Source of the DNA: Monomorium pharaonis
Lineage: Eukaryota; Arthropoda; Insecta; Hymenoptera; Formicidae
Assembly (NCBI RefSeq): GCF_013373865.1
Contig: NC_050469.1
Coordinates: 23,672,046 to 23,736,045 of the forward strand
Length of the DNA: 64,000 nt
Direction: 5' to 3'
The translations under genes and the position numbers were made by a program. Numbering within the stretch: position 1 is the first letter of the stretch; each line of letters begins with the position of its first letter. Shown one piece after another: positions 12,869 through 24,234 of the stretch. The notes beneath the pieces were generated by a model. The model did not search any database. It saw only the letters and a list, made by a program, of their open reading frames with translations, and had not been told where the DNA came from.

Positions 12869-14088
12869 GGGAGACGTCTACATTAGAGGGTTAAAAAAAT
12901 CGATTTTTTTTTATTCTTAAATCGATAGCATTTCATCCGTAGAACATGCTCCTGAAGTCCCAAGTATAGATTCACATTCATATCAGGCCGAAATAAGCAC
13001 GTGCAGTGCGCATGTCCCGAGCGCTCCGAGTGGGACGGCAAGTAAGAATCCCTAACGATCTTTGAAAAGGTACATTGCCTGCTGGAAAATCTGTCGAGGA
13101 AAGAATTACTTGAGAGGTGTTTAGGTGAGTATACCCAAAATGTGCCAATGAAAGTTTTAATGCGACGATTTAGCGATTTGCCCCAAAACACCTCCATTGC
13201 GGCCGCAAAATCATTGAAATTGCCGTTTACATAGCTGCTGAAATTTTCAATGAAGGCTATTTGTCGGTTCTAAGAATCATGTCATGAATGGAAATACCGG
13301 ACCAGAGATGTTGCGGATAGAATAATGAAAATCGCACGAGTAGCCAAAATTAAGTCATAGCAGATCTGTTGCACAGGAAACGCGTACTTATGACAAACAA
13401 CGACTGTTGGAGAAGAATGAATTGTATGAGGACAGTGAGGACACTTTATATAGAGCAGGGATAGCAGATTAATCGGAAAGTATGGATAAACAATCATTAG
13501 CAAGCTTTTATCAAGCTTTTTCTTTGATCGAAAACTTTAAACGCGTTTTTCTCCTCTCGAAACCACTTTTTTCAAAACTGCATGCATGATTTAAAAAAAA
13601 ACTAATCGACGGATCTACTTCTTTTTTTTTAATTAAAGGTTATTAAATTATCTTCTGTGTGAACCTAAAAAATATAAATTAAAAGTCATGTTTAAAAAAA
13701 GTTATTTTTAAAAAAATCTAAAATTTTTCACAAAAAACCGATTTTTTTTCAAAGCGCCATTTTATAAATTTTTTATAATAAATGTATGGCTTTCTTAGGT
13801 TTACTTAGAAGCTCATAAACTTTACAAAAAACTTTGGTTTTTTCTTTTCAGCCGATTCTACTAAATGTTATCATGCACGTAGTGTAGAAGGAATTTTTCA
13901 AGGCAGTTGTGCCTTTTTGCTTACAACTTATAATTAAATGAATAAAATTTTGTAATAAAAATTGTTTTAAGTACCTAAAGACATACACAATAAGTGATAA
14001 AAATCGCAAAAAGATCCACTGCTTAGTTTCATTAGAAAAAAATCATAAAAAAGTGTTTAATTTTGGCCTTTTAATGTAGACGCCCCGG
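12869..14088 (+). mobile_element. TTAA-flanked DNA transposon with degraded transposase (Kolobok/Mutator-like)
   Basis: The element is bounded by TTAA at 12865-12868 and TTAA at 14089-14092. Terminal inverted repeats share CGTCTACATTA, starting 5 bp inside each TTAA: GGGAGACGTCTACATT on the left and, on the reverse strand, CCGGGGCGTCTACATT on the right. The spacing from TTAA to the shared core is identical at both ends. The 1,220-bp body carries the transposase remnant listed separately and about 600 bp of AT-rich 3' sequence. A TTAA target is known for the piggyBac and Kolobok superfamilies. The coding remnant does not look like piggyBac. Confidence 0.82.
12990..13472 (+). pseudogene. Broken transposase, C-terminal part
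   Basis: Three plus-strand frames together resemble the C-terminal part of the arthropod/cnidarian transposase family known as Mutator-like transposase domain or Kolobok-type. In order there is a GEYTQN segment near 13120, then a stretch matching the family's asparagine/glutamate-serine and proline-lysine region around 13150-13190, an IFNEGY-like stretch near 13240-13260, and a terminal frame DSEDTLYRAGIAD ending at TAA 13470-13472. That ending is the usual one for the family as I remember it. Frames shift at least twice and stops interrupt each frame, so no product is expected. The N-terminal part is missing. Minus-strand frames at 12883-13197 and 13282-13503 are antisense shadows. Confidence 0.72.
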
Positions 14089-14092
14089 TTAA

Positions 14093-17000
14093 AATTCCAA
14101 GATAAATTTGTGACAAAGGCAAAAAAGATATTCTTTTCATAAACATCATAAATGTCATAAACATTTTAAAAATTTAAAATATAAATTACACATTTTAATA
14201 AGACAAAAATAAAATATTTTTTATTACAATATAATAGAATTTGTATCATATATTAATGTTTATGGACATACAATGTTATCTTTCTACATGGCATCATTAC
14301 CAATGGTATAAAATAGAACAGAGAATAAATGGAAAATGCATAACAATATATTAAGCTCGTATTTATTTTTGCCCGCGTCATGTTCATTAAATATAATCAA
14401 TTATACTTAATAACTCATATGTTATCAAAAATTTTTCTGAGCAAGAAAAGAATGTTTCTTATGTAAATATATATTTGTTGACAAAACTGAAAAAAATATT
14501 TTACTTAGTAGTAGCAATGTATATCATTTTATATGTTTTTCATTTTTTAAATAATATTTTGTAGATAGATTTATCGTATAAATCTCTTATGTATCTCTTA
14601 TTATATAAATCTCTTGCCTCTTTATCAATAGCATTATTCAACTACTTCAATCATTCACTACAATAGACAGATAAAATAACAAATACTGATTTCAAATCAA
14701 CATTGTTATCTTTGACAAAACTTTAAGATCTAACACCATAAGCCAAAACAAAGAATATCTGTTTGCAGAACAAAATCCAAGAGAAAAAATCGCTCTAAGA
14801 TTGCGACGAGATTGGATTTAACTTGCGTCAGACCAAAAGACTTGCTCCAAGATGAATATAAAAAAATGAATCGTCGGTTATATTCGCGTACTTGCATCAT
14901 TAAACAAATCAAATAAAACGATTCCTTTAGTCGACACAATCAAATCAAAATGATAGCAGAGGAAAATGTAAAATCATTTTGATAAGAATTTATAAATGAA
15001 AAAGAGAGGAGAAAAAAAGAAATAAAAATTGCTGTCACAAAGAATGTCATAATTAAATTCTGTCAATTTCACATATTCCAACACAAAGATCCACCACAAC
15101 AATACACAGTTAATTATAGTGGCAGTAATATTTTGGCATAAATATAATGCACCATAAAAGATACGTCTTATCTTGTTTCATTACATATGTACGAACTACA
15201 AATTAATTCCGTTTGATATATCGGTCCTAGAGACATCGATGCACTCATGCAGCAATTATTAGACCGTTTCGAGGATCATATTCGCATGATATCTGCAATA
15301 TGTACAGAGTATGTATGAGACGTCATGAAACATCTGATATCGCCCATCAGGCATATCAGTCAACGAATGTCGGTTACCTGGGAGAGCAACCGAAAATGAT
15401 ACGGAAACATGACGTTTAGGTCCGGTTATCAAATATGAGACAGAATAATGTTTGCCATTAGGCTATCATTAGCGGCGTCAATTATCAGATCTCATTTCAT
15501 CGAGTATCATCAATTTGTTGATTGTAATTGAAACATAATTTAATCAAAATTAATTGAATTTATTTACATTTGCAAATTTATTGTTTCGACATCAAAACAT
15601 TATGCAAGTTGGTTAATTTAAAATTTAAGTTAAAATTAATAATTAGCAATTAGTTCAAATATACCTATTCATATTATTACATTTCTGTATGGTATTATTA
15701 TTCGATATTAATAATAATTTTCTGTAATTAATATAACTTGTAGACAGATGTCGATCAACAAAGTCCGATATAATGTTAGTAAAATATGCTATTATTTATA
15801 TATACCAAAGTTATACGCAGCATAAAATATCAGTAGACTCTATTATATTATTTTACTGTCTTAGATAAAATTATTTTATTAATTCAATTACGATTATTTT
15901 TAATTATTTTTTATTAATAATAATTACTTATTATTGCAATTAAAATTTAAAATAGTGAATTTTATATTAAAAAATGACAAATAAATATGGTGATTATTAT
16001 AGTTATTTCAGTTCTTTATCGCATCGCATATGGATTTACGCAATCTTCTTTGATGAAATTTCGATTACTAACTTCATGCACGTGGAAAATTCTTATTAAG
16101 ATGACAAATTCCTACAGTTGAGTCGATAAACCTCATTAAAAGAGAATGGCGAATTACGCAAGGACTTTTATAGCGCGGTATCGATCGATAAAATTGCGTA
16201 AGCATGTTAGACTTATAAATTGGCTTGGTAATATTAATAGACCTGCAGTAACACTATAAATACAATATTTATACAACCTGTACGTAAAATGTACATTTAC
16301 GAAAAATTTTGATAAAATGTCATATATTACATTTTAAATACTTTAATGAGAAAAGTTTCTTTAAATAAAACAAGTACATTTAGTAATTTTAAATAAAACA
16401 AGTACTTAAAATTAATCAATTCTCAATACTCAATTGAGATCTATTTTTTATAATTACTACTTTTAGGCCATACATAAATTTTTTTTAATTTAGAACCTAT
16501 ATATTAACTTATATAAGTTAATTATTTATAAAACTAATCGACAAACATTCTAATTTCAAAAAATATGTGTGCAGTTAGTACCTTTGTATAATAGCAGAAA
16601 CATTAAAAGAAAAATAAATATTTTAATGATAAATATTTGTCTCGTTGCTTTTATACGCATAATTAATCGCATTCAATATTACTTTTTTGACTACAACAAA
16701 ATTGATGCAATGTTGTTCTAATTACAAATCGGTGAGCGAAAATAAGTAAAGACAACGTCGAAGCGCGTCGTACATTGCGCTGACAACCTCACATCGTTCT
16801 TTTCGCACAAGGGAAATTTTATTAGCTTCCACGAGACGCTCCCATTGGAACATAAAAGTGATTTATTCTTCAGACAAATGGTGAGAAGAAACTATGACGT
16901 CGACGATAGACAATGTACATATATATCAAGGTAAAGGAGACTCGCCGTTATATATGAGTTCAAGTGCATATACTTTGGTCTATTACCATTACCTCAGAGT

Positions 17001-17108
17001 ATACATATAAAAATTTACAAATAGTATACAAATATACCGTTAATTCGTCATTCCCTTTCCGACTGTTTTTACATATTTTATTTTATAAAAGTAAAAAGAG
17101 TGCAAGTC

Positions 17109-17112
<4 letters not shown>
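14093..17112. other. AT-rich non-coding spacer
   Basis: No gene seen. A CG-richer stretch spans about 15190-15500. A 17-bp direct repeat TTAAATAAAACAAGTAC occurs at 16361 and again about 27 bp later. The minus frame 14730-14939 has no recognisable domain. Confidence 0.65.
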
Positions 17113-17202
<90 letters not shown>

Positions 17203-17206
17203 GAGT
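17113..17206. repeat. Long (GA)n microsatellite
   Basis: About 94 bp of GA with only GG and AA interruptions. Three long frames crossing it (plus and minus) are repeat-encoded and not genes. Confidence 0.97.
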
Positions 17207-17266
17207 CAAAAAGCACAGTATACAAAAAAGTACTATTGTATTAATATATATTTTTTCTCTCAAGTC

Positions 17267-17745
17267 GGTCCTTCATAACTGAAGACAAGATCATATATAC
17301 TTTCTATGCACCATAATAACTATCTTAACAAAAAATACTCTTGGTACTTTTCCATTTCCTTCTGAGAGATAGTGATCAATTAAAAATTTGATATGTTATG
17401 ATGAAACTTACAAGGAACCCTACGAAGGTTCGCCGAAGGTTCTTTCTGTGCCCTCCAACTTTTGCGTTCAAAATTTTTTCCTAAAACCTCGAAATTTCTT
17501 CAAGATATTCTATTGTCCCGATACTTTTCGAACTTTCTGTATACATATACACACAGAAGGTGTATTCTATCCTTAAAAATGCACCATTAATTAATGGTAT
17601 AAAAATGTACGTGTTTATATTATTTTTAATATCTTTATAAGTATAATGCAAAGTTCCATTAAGATCGGCGAATCACACCTCCGTAGCATTCCCCGTTGGA
17701 TCTTTGACAAAGAAAGCAGATGTATAATTCCACGCCATAATCACC
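17267..17745 (+). repeat. Dispersed repeat family linked to (GA/TC)n, copy A
   Basis: GGTCCTTCATAACTGAAGA opens a stretch that matches 30129-30305 through shared blocks such as ATACTCTTGGT, GATAGTGATCAATTA and GATATGTT. A second shared block, with GAAAGCAGA inside it, lies at about 17699-17745. In copy B the two blocks are adjacent; here about 300 bp separates them (17395-17698, including GAAGGTTCGCCGAAGGTTCT). Both copies begin a short distance after a GA/TC microsatellite, which suggests the microsatellite belongs to the repeat. No coding domain recognised. Confidence 0.7.
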
Positions 17746-20657
17746 ATATAATATATATCTTAATAAAGTAAAAATTAATTTTTCAAAAAATATTAAAATC
17801 TTTTTTATATTTTAGTTTTGTATTATTTTAAGGGATGTTCTAAAATATCGAAAATTATACATTTTTTTCAACTTTTTACATGGAAAGTATTTTTATATAA
17901 CAGAATTTTGGAGCTGTGCACATCATGTCTGAAGAATTTTCGTAATTCTTTTTTCTTGTGATATATATAATATGTTTCTGCGGATGCAAGATCGCTGTAC
18001 TATCACTCACGCGATACATTCAAGTAGACAGGCAATAACGCGAGTCGATCCGTGTATTATCTTGTGATTTTTCCTCAACGCTTTCTTTTTATTAACAGTT
18101 TGTAAATATTGATTCACCTAATGATTTAACTTTTACCATTCTCCATATACATTTTCCAAATCCTAAATATTTTACTATAATACAATATATTTTCTCACAG
18201 TCTTAAAGAATATTTTGTTTACCTTTATTACTAATAAATTCACAATTTACAAGAACTTTTATATTAAAAAATCTGATAACAAGTTGTGATAATTACCTCA
18301 AAACGTAATAAATTTCTTAATAGGAAAATTAGTAAAATGTCTTAGCATATTTTAAAATTTTATGAATAAAGAAAGCAAGATTAGATGCTATTTCCCTTGC
18401 CTAAATCATTTAAGGTATTTGCCATGTTATGCTGTGGTGACTGTCACAAAATTGCAAAAGGTAAGATGAGTTTATGCGTTGCTGTGGTTCCATTGAATCA
18501 TAACCGGGGACACATCCAGGACATGGTGATGGGAATAAACTCTCAGAGGATTTTACGTATATATATCGCAATTGCACGAATGCAATAGACGACAACTGGC
18601 GTCGCCATGACGACCTCAATGTACAGACGAGATACTTCACCGTTTGTAATCCACCGAGATTAATCTGAATTTTTTGCTAGATGATCGCGCCCCGGATTGC
18701 AGTGCTCAACCATTTTTCACGGACCATTCGTTTGCACACTCCCAGATATGCTCCTCACCGCGATTTCGAAACACCGCGATTCATTAATAGGCGTCCCAAT
18801 GCGCATGATTCGTCCACAATTCCCAGTTAGAATATTAACAAATCTACGATTGACCATAATTAAAAGAGATTAAAATTTAGGCACGATTGAAAAGAAACTT
18901 TTTATTATATAATAATGTAAGAAAATATTACAGAAGTCTTGATTTTATTTTTAATAACAAATGTTTTAATTAATTTTATAAGATTAGAAACTTTTAAACT
19001 AAAATATCAAAGAATATTATTGATCAAAACAAACAAAGATTAAATATTTTTTAATAAACAAATAATGTTTTTGTATTGTTGAACACCTAGGCACATACGC
19101 GCGCGCCACACATACACACACCCACACGAAACTTTTTCGAGTTATATTTCAAAAGTAAATATATGTAGAATATAGGTATTTCTCTCTCAACAGTTCTTGC
19201 ACATTTACCGAACTGAATAAAAGCGCACAAAGGCGCATAGAAGCGTAACAAGTTCGAACGAACTTATACCAGTATACTCCGGACCGAAATTGCACATGTA
19301 CTCGATTCAAGGTAAATATCCACAACCGCGATATTGCGACTATTTCTCGAACGCGCTTTTTCAGAAAAGATGACGATTCTAAGGATAACCAGCTATAATG
19401 ATGTTCCTTTAGTTGAGCTCGCGCATAATTTTAGTTGCATATATAACAAAACATTGAGCGAAATTCAAAAATAACGTCAAGGAGGAGATTCCGTAACAAA
19501 GGAGTCTCCTTCCTAGTCTGTAAACTCCTTACAGCATAATATCAGAACAGTGGCCTCCTATGGAATTGCCACAAGGGTTCTTGATGAATACGCTTGTGTT
19601 TGTAACGCGTGTTTGTGGAACGTTATCGAGGAAACTGCTGCATTGCATGTCCGACGATCCCGTATGCTGCAGCAGATGCAAGTACTGTCACTTACAAAGC
19701 TCTCCGTTAACTGCTTTAAACTGCGATTCAGCACGTTCGCAAGTTGTATGCCGAGCTTTAAATCTCTCATCTCTTCTCGCAGGAAAAAAAAACGAAAGAA
19801 AGATAGGACACCCGAATAAAGAAATGCTTCTTTGGCGAGCGATCGCGTGCATTCTAATGGAAGTAAAAATTTCATTAATGCAACGAATTACTTCACTAGT
19901 TGTCGTTTTATTTTCTTTTTTGTTAGGACAAAAACTTTTATGTCATTACAGTTACAAGAACAGTACGATTTGAATGCAGTCCTTGATGCATCCGTTTAAT
20001 TTCCTGATGTGCGAAGAGAAAGAAAGAAAAAAAAACATCAAGGTTTTATATTCTGAATATTGACAGCAGCTAATGCAGAGAATAATAAAACATCTAAAGA
20101 TCAATGATAGAAATGTGTCTGACATTTTTTGCGTACTTTATCTCATTCATTCATTCTCTTCATTGTTCATTCATATTGCATTCATGTTTCATCAGCCGCC
20201 CCCTCTCGCGCCAACTCGTGTTTGTTATCTATATAGTTTAATTAAGCATTGCGACGCACTGTATTCACAGTTAGTTTTTCACGACTGCAGCTTCCATTTA
20301 TCCCGCAATATATATTTTCATGCATATGCATGTACTCAAACACCTATGCAAATCCTTTCTGACCCTTAATATGGTCTGCCTTAGGGTGCAAATATGGTTA
20401 CAGTATATGCATGATAAGTCACAATGTAGCATCGAGAAATAAACACTATTAATATTCCCTTTCATTAGCTCTATTATTATAAGAAATAGTACTTCTATCT
20501 ATACACTTTATGTATATTGACATATGAGAGAATGATATATGAGAAAAACTTTACTATACTATATTCATTAATTTATAACATTTATAGTTAATACTCTTCT
20601 CCTATAATATATGAAATGCAAACCTCAGAAATCCTGACAATAAAATATAAATATATA
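17746..20657. other. Non-coding spacer with two GC-richer patches
   Basis: GC-richer stretches at 18500-18800 and 19200-19820 interrupt AT-rich DNA. A C/A-rich simple-sequence patch lies at 19088-19128. The patches hold overlapping ORFs on both strands, none of which I recognise. Confidence 0.6.
19560..19973 (+). CDS. Unrecognised 137-codon ORF (doubtful)
   Basis: This is the longest open frame in the window (starting MELPQGFLMNTLVFV). It has a cysteine-rich middle (PVCCSRCKYCHL) and a hydrophobic C-terminal stretch near residues 105-128. It overlaps an 89-codon plus frame and a 105-codon minus frame, which points to locally low stop density in a GC-richer patch and not to selection on one frame. 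I see no known domain, and no evidence of a promoter or splice sites. It is probably fortuitous. Confidence 0.12.
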   Translation: MELPQGFLMNTLVFVTRVCGTLSRKLLHCMSDDPVCCSRCKYCHLQSSPLTALNCDSARSQVVCRALNLSSLLAGKKNERKIGHPNKEMLLWRAIACILMEVKISLMQRITSLVVVLFSFLLGQKLLCHYSYKNSTI

Positions 20658-21055
20658 CAGGGTGTCCCAAAACATATGGGTCAACGCTTGTAAAAAGATA
20701 AAAGAGATCGAGATGAACATAAAAGTTCAATATATGTCTTGAGTTAGGTCTTGGGTTAGATCACCAATAATTGAGGTATTAATTTTTCAAATTATGCGAA
20801 TGAGAGCGCGCCGAGGGAAGAGCTCGATTCGCTCGAGCCATAACACGGAAGAAAAAATCTATCATGAATGTATGATAAGCTTTCATTAATTTACTGTTCA
20901 CAATTACGATAGAAATTAATTAGATTATTTGCAGATTCCATACGTTAATATCTCGATTATTGGTTGACCTAACCCAAGATAATAATTAACTTTTATGTTC
21001 ATCTCAATCCTTCTACCTTTTTACGAGCGTTGACCCGCATGTTTTGGGACACCTT
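20658..21055 (-). mobile_element. Non-autonomous DNA transposon (MITE), CAGGGTGTCCC family, copy 2
   Basis: The ends are CAGGGTGTCCCAAAACAT and ATGTTTTGGGACACCTTG with TATA on both sides. The internal asymmetric part matches copy 1 (9575-9988) on the opposite strand: for example GATAAGCTTTCATTAATTTA here against its complement there. It carries a GAGAGCGCGCCGAGG block that also occurs, diverged, in the related element at 35449-35811. No ORF. Confidence 0.9.
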
Positions 21056-22018
21056 GTATAAAACACGATTTTTTTTATAAAAAATAATCTACATTTTATT
21101 GAGAAATAATGAAATATGGTATCCAAAGTAAGTAGCTGCTTAAATGTAAACAACTAAATGTAATAATAAATATGCAGTGAATATGCACATCGTTATTTTC
21201 ATAAAACTGTTATATAACACAGGTACGAACTGTAAAGTTCATAATGTAACTTTATAATTCCAAAACTCGTACAAGCGAATATGTCAGTTGCGTTTTACGA
21301 GAAACTGTAATTTCATCGCGCGACAAAACGCAAATTTCGCAGATAGTGATATTCTGCAAATGTGTTATACACAAACAAATAAAATTCTTTAATATAATTT
21401 ATGCTAGTTTTTTATTGTATGAGATTTTTTAATTCACACACACAAGTTAAATTATTATTGCAACTTTAATATTATGCATAAAATATTTTCATATTTGCAT
21501 AAATAATTATATATGTTTAGAAATTTATTTTCTAAATTATAAATTTGTAAAAATTTGTTTTATTATTTGCGATGGCGTATTAATTGTAAACTGTAATATA
21601 CTTACAGTTCAAATTTTACAGATATTCTAATACTCTTTATGTAATTTCTTTGCAATTATATGATAAAAATTTATATAATAAAAGTATAATTATTTTCTTC
21701 AGGTTTTTTAAACAAAAAAATCTCGGAGTTATCTGAATGCACAATTCAATTTTCGTATCCGATACAACAGAACCAACATCCCATTATGCTACAGCGTATT
21801 GTAAGGATAACGATATACAAACCTAGGGCTAACCAAATTGATGTTGAGAGAAATGAAGAGAAAAGATCGATTTCTCGTTTCCAATATCGAAACAAATTTC
21901 GAAACTAATAGAAGTTTGTGGTACTGATACTGTACAAGAGAATATTCGAGATAACTTTGAAAGTTTGCAATATTCACGTTTAATTTAAATATTACGAAAA
22001 TTATGAAGTGCGTATACA
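21056..22018. other. AT-rich non-coding spacer
   Basis: No gene or structured element seen. The 90-codon minus frame at 21789-22061 runs out of the CA repeat and is not supported. Confidence 0.7.
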
Positions 22019-22065
22019 TACACACACACACACACACAGATACACACACACACACACACACACAT
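22019..22065. repeat. (CA)n microsatellite
   Basis: CA repeats with one GATA interruption at about 22039. Confidence 0.97.
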
Positions 22066-22091
22066 ATAAAATCATAAGAATATATATACTT

Positions 22092-22322
22092 ACTCTCTAA
22101 ATTGCAACCAGTGTATTTTCACTGATTTGCAGTGATATACTTATAACTGTGATAATTAATAATAATTCACTGACTTTTAGTAATTTTTACTCTAGAATTA
22201 GTGTATAATCACTAAAAGATCAGTGTATTTATTTTACTGATTGATAAGTTATAAGTATGCCATTTAAATCGGTATATTTTCACTGATTTCAATGATTTTT
22301 CACTGATTGTAATTTAGAGAGT
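22092..22322. mobile_element. CTCTCTAA-ended MITE, copy 1
   Basis: The ends are ACTCTCTAAATTGCAA and, on the reverse strand, ACTCTCTAAATTACAA. A TA outside CTCTCTAA on each side could be the target duplication. The interior is dense in CACTGAT and TCAGTG words, ending TGATTTTTCACTGATTGTAA. A second copy is at 29080-29298. Non-coding. The superfamily is uncertain. Confidence 0.8.
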
Positions 22323-22680
22323 ACATAATAATATTATTTAAGTATGTTATAACGTAATCCGCAATTCATAACAGATGTTTATTAGCGTATAATTTACACT
22401 AATGTGATATATGTTAGCAAATGTGTATCAAAATAATAAAGTTATTGCCATATTAATTTGTAAACAGCATGGCACGTAATACATCGAAAATATAATAAAT
22501 ATTCTCTATTATGTGGGTAAAATAATTATTCTAATAATCTATATATTATCATCTGACAATGAGCTATTATGAGAAAAAAATAGAGAAAACGAGGGGTTTA
22601 ATTATAATAACATAAAAAATATACTATAATCATGAAAATTAAAAATATTAAGACTCAATTCCACAATTTAGTTTATTGAA
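22323..22680. other. AT-rich spacer
   Basis: Nothing recognisable between the MITE and the inverted repeat that follows. Confidence 0.7.
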
Positions 22681-22817
22681 GTTTAGCTAACCATGTCCAA
22701 TAGATCAATTTGTTTTATATATAACAAATTCGTCTATTGAATATGGTTAGCTAAACGTATATATAAAGTAATTGTTATATATAAAACAAATTGACCTATT
22801 GGACATGATTAGCTAAA
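22681..22817. repeat. Three-armed inverted repeat (MITE remnant)
   Basis: GTTTAGCTAACCATGTCC at 22681 begins an arm of about 46 bp. Its reverse complement is at 22772-22817, ending GGACATGATTAGCTAAAC. A second, partial reverse copy lies between them (22726-22756, ending ATATGGTTAGCTAAAC). The first arm can therefore pair with either partner, which suggests two nested or consecutive insertions or a foldback rearrangement. Confidence 0.8.
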
Positions 22818-22936
22818 CCCCGGTTAAACTAACAAGAAACACTTCGCAATACGTACACTTTGATTTTGCCGAAACTTATATAATTGAAAATACTTGCAAA
22901 GTGATGAAAAGCAATGGCCCCATTTGAGCGGTAATC

Positions 22937-23071
22937 ATGAACATCTGGAGTCTTAAAAAATTTTTCGGTGTTGATCCGAAGCGTGTTGATTTAAAGTACG
23001 TCACTCTCGTTCCGACATCGGTTATTTTCGACGCCTTGCTGAGCGATCTAAACGTTGATGACTGTCGATGA
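22937..23071 (+). CDS. Candidate 44-codon small ORF
   Basis: An ATG-initiated frame in a locally GC-richer patch, opening MNIWSLKKFFGVDPKR and ending LNVDDCR before TGA. An in-frame TGA lies four codons upstream of the ATG (22925-22927), so this is the full frame. Codons are mixed and the frame is free of simple repeat, unlike most short frames nearby. I do not recognise the peptide. It could be a true small protein, an isolated 5' exon, or a remnant of a mobile element. Confidence 0.2.
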   Translation: MNIWSLKKFFGVDPKRVDLKYVTLVPTSVIFDALLSDLNVDDCR

Positions 23072-23409
23072 AATGGACATTGTTGTTCATCACTTCACAA
23101 GTATTTTATAATTTATAGTTTATATAGATTTAAGTTTCGTCAAAATTAGCGTGTACGTATTGAGTAGTTCCTTGTAAGTTATAAAACTGGGTCTAATCAC
23201 TTTTTTAAGTCCACTTTTTAATGATTTATAATTCCTGTCAGAATTTAAAACAAATTCTTATTTATAATTTTATCATATAAAATAGTTAAAGAATCAGAAT
23301 ACATAAATAAAATATGTATATTAAAATACATTTACTTTTTATAAATACGCGTACATAATATATAAAATTATAGAATTCTATCCTCTTAAATTTTTTTAAT
23401 ACAATTTAT

Positions 23410-23432
23410 AAATCGTCTAAAGTAGACGATTT
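23410..23432. other. Perfect 10-bp hairpin
   Basis: AAATCGTCTA and TAGACGATTT pair perfectly across an AAG loop. It is short and isolated, and could be chance or a MITE scar. Confidence 0.5.
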
Positions 23433-24197
23433 TTAAATAGCCTTAAAACAAAATATGATTATATATTTCAAGAGATCAATAAAATTCACAAGAATAAAGT
23501 TTGCGACAGAATTCCGTTCCAAGTATTTTAAAAGTTTCAAGTAGGTTTAACTTCTAAAAGCTTCCAGTACTTATAATTTATTTAAACTAGGATACTTTCA
23601 AGTGTCTTGAAATTGAAAAATTGTCAAAATTATTTCCTAGAACCGATATGTTTTAATGGCAAAATACTAACAACTGTCTTCTTAAGCTTTCGGAACGATA
23701 AATTATCTAGCTTTTCAAAAATTTTAGACCTACAAGCTTTTAAGATACTTTAGTAGAATCGACAGTTTAATCAAGCACAGCTTAATAGAGTAATTAAAAC
23801 GTCAAGACTTACAAAGATGCTCGAGACAGCGGAATAATCAGAATCTGCAAAGAGTAAGAAAAATTTGTAAATTAAAATTTATTAATTATCCTGTTAATAT
23901 GATCTCAAGATATATTTAAATATCATATAATTTAAAAACTTGTAATTATGTAATATAAAAAAATCTAATTTAAAAAATCTAGGTAAACAAATTCATCAAA
24001 TAACTAAATACTATTTTTTTTCTTTCTTTTAATATCTATGCAAATTAATTTAAAAGTTTATTATTAAACAAAGGGATAGTGAATATTAATTTTCTCTATG
24101 TAACGCTAAACAATACCGTATCATCCAGGATAAAAAAAAGTTCACGTCGTGCTGCAGCGCAAAAACGAGGTATTAATGAAACAAATTTATATAATAT

Positions 24198-24200
<3 letters not shown>

Positions 24201-24233
<33 letters not shown>
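24201..24233. repeat. (TA)n microsatellite
   Basis: Uninterrupted alternating TA run. Confidence 0.95.

Positions 24234-24234
<1 letters not shown>

Noticed and set aside
12883..13503. Minus ORFs of 104 and 73 codons inside the TTAA element
   Set aside because: They are antisense to the recognisable plus-strand transposase remnant.
16964..17278. Long plus and minus ORFs across the GA array
   Set aside because: Arg-Glu and Ser-Leu repeats come straight from the microsatellite.
19558..19875. 105-codon minus ORF overlapping the 137-codon plus ORF
   Set aside because: Mutually overlapping frames in a GC-richer patch. No domain and nothing to favour it.
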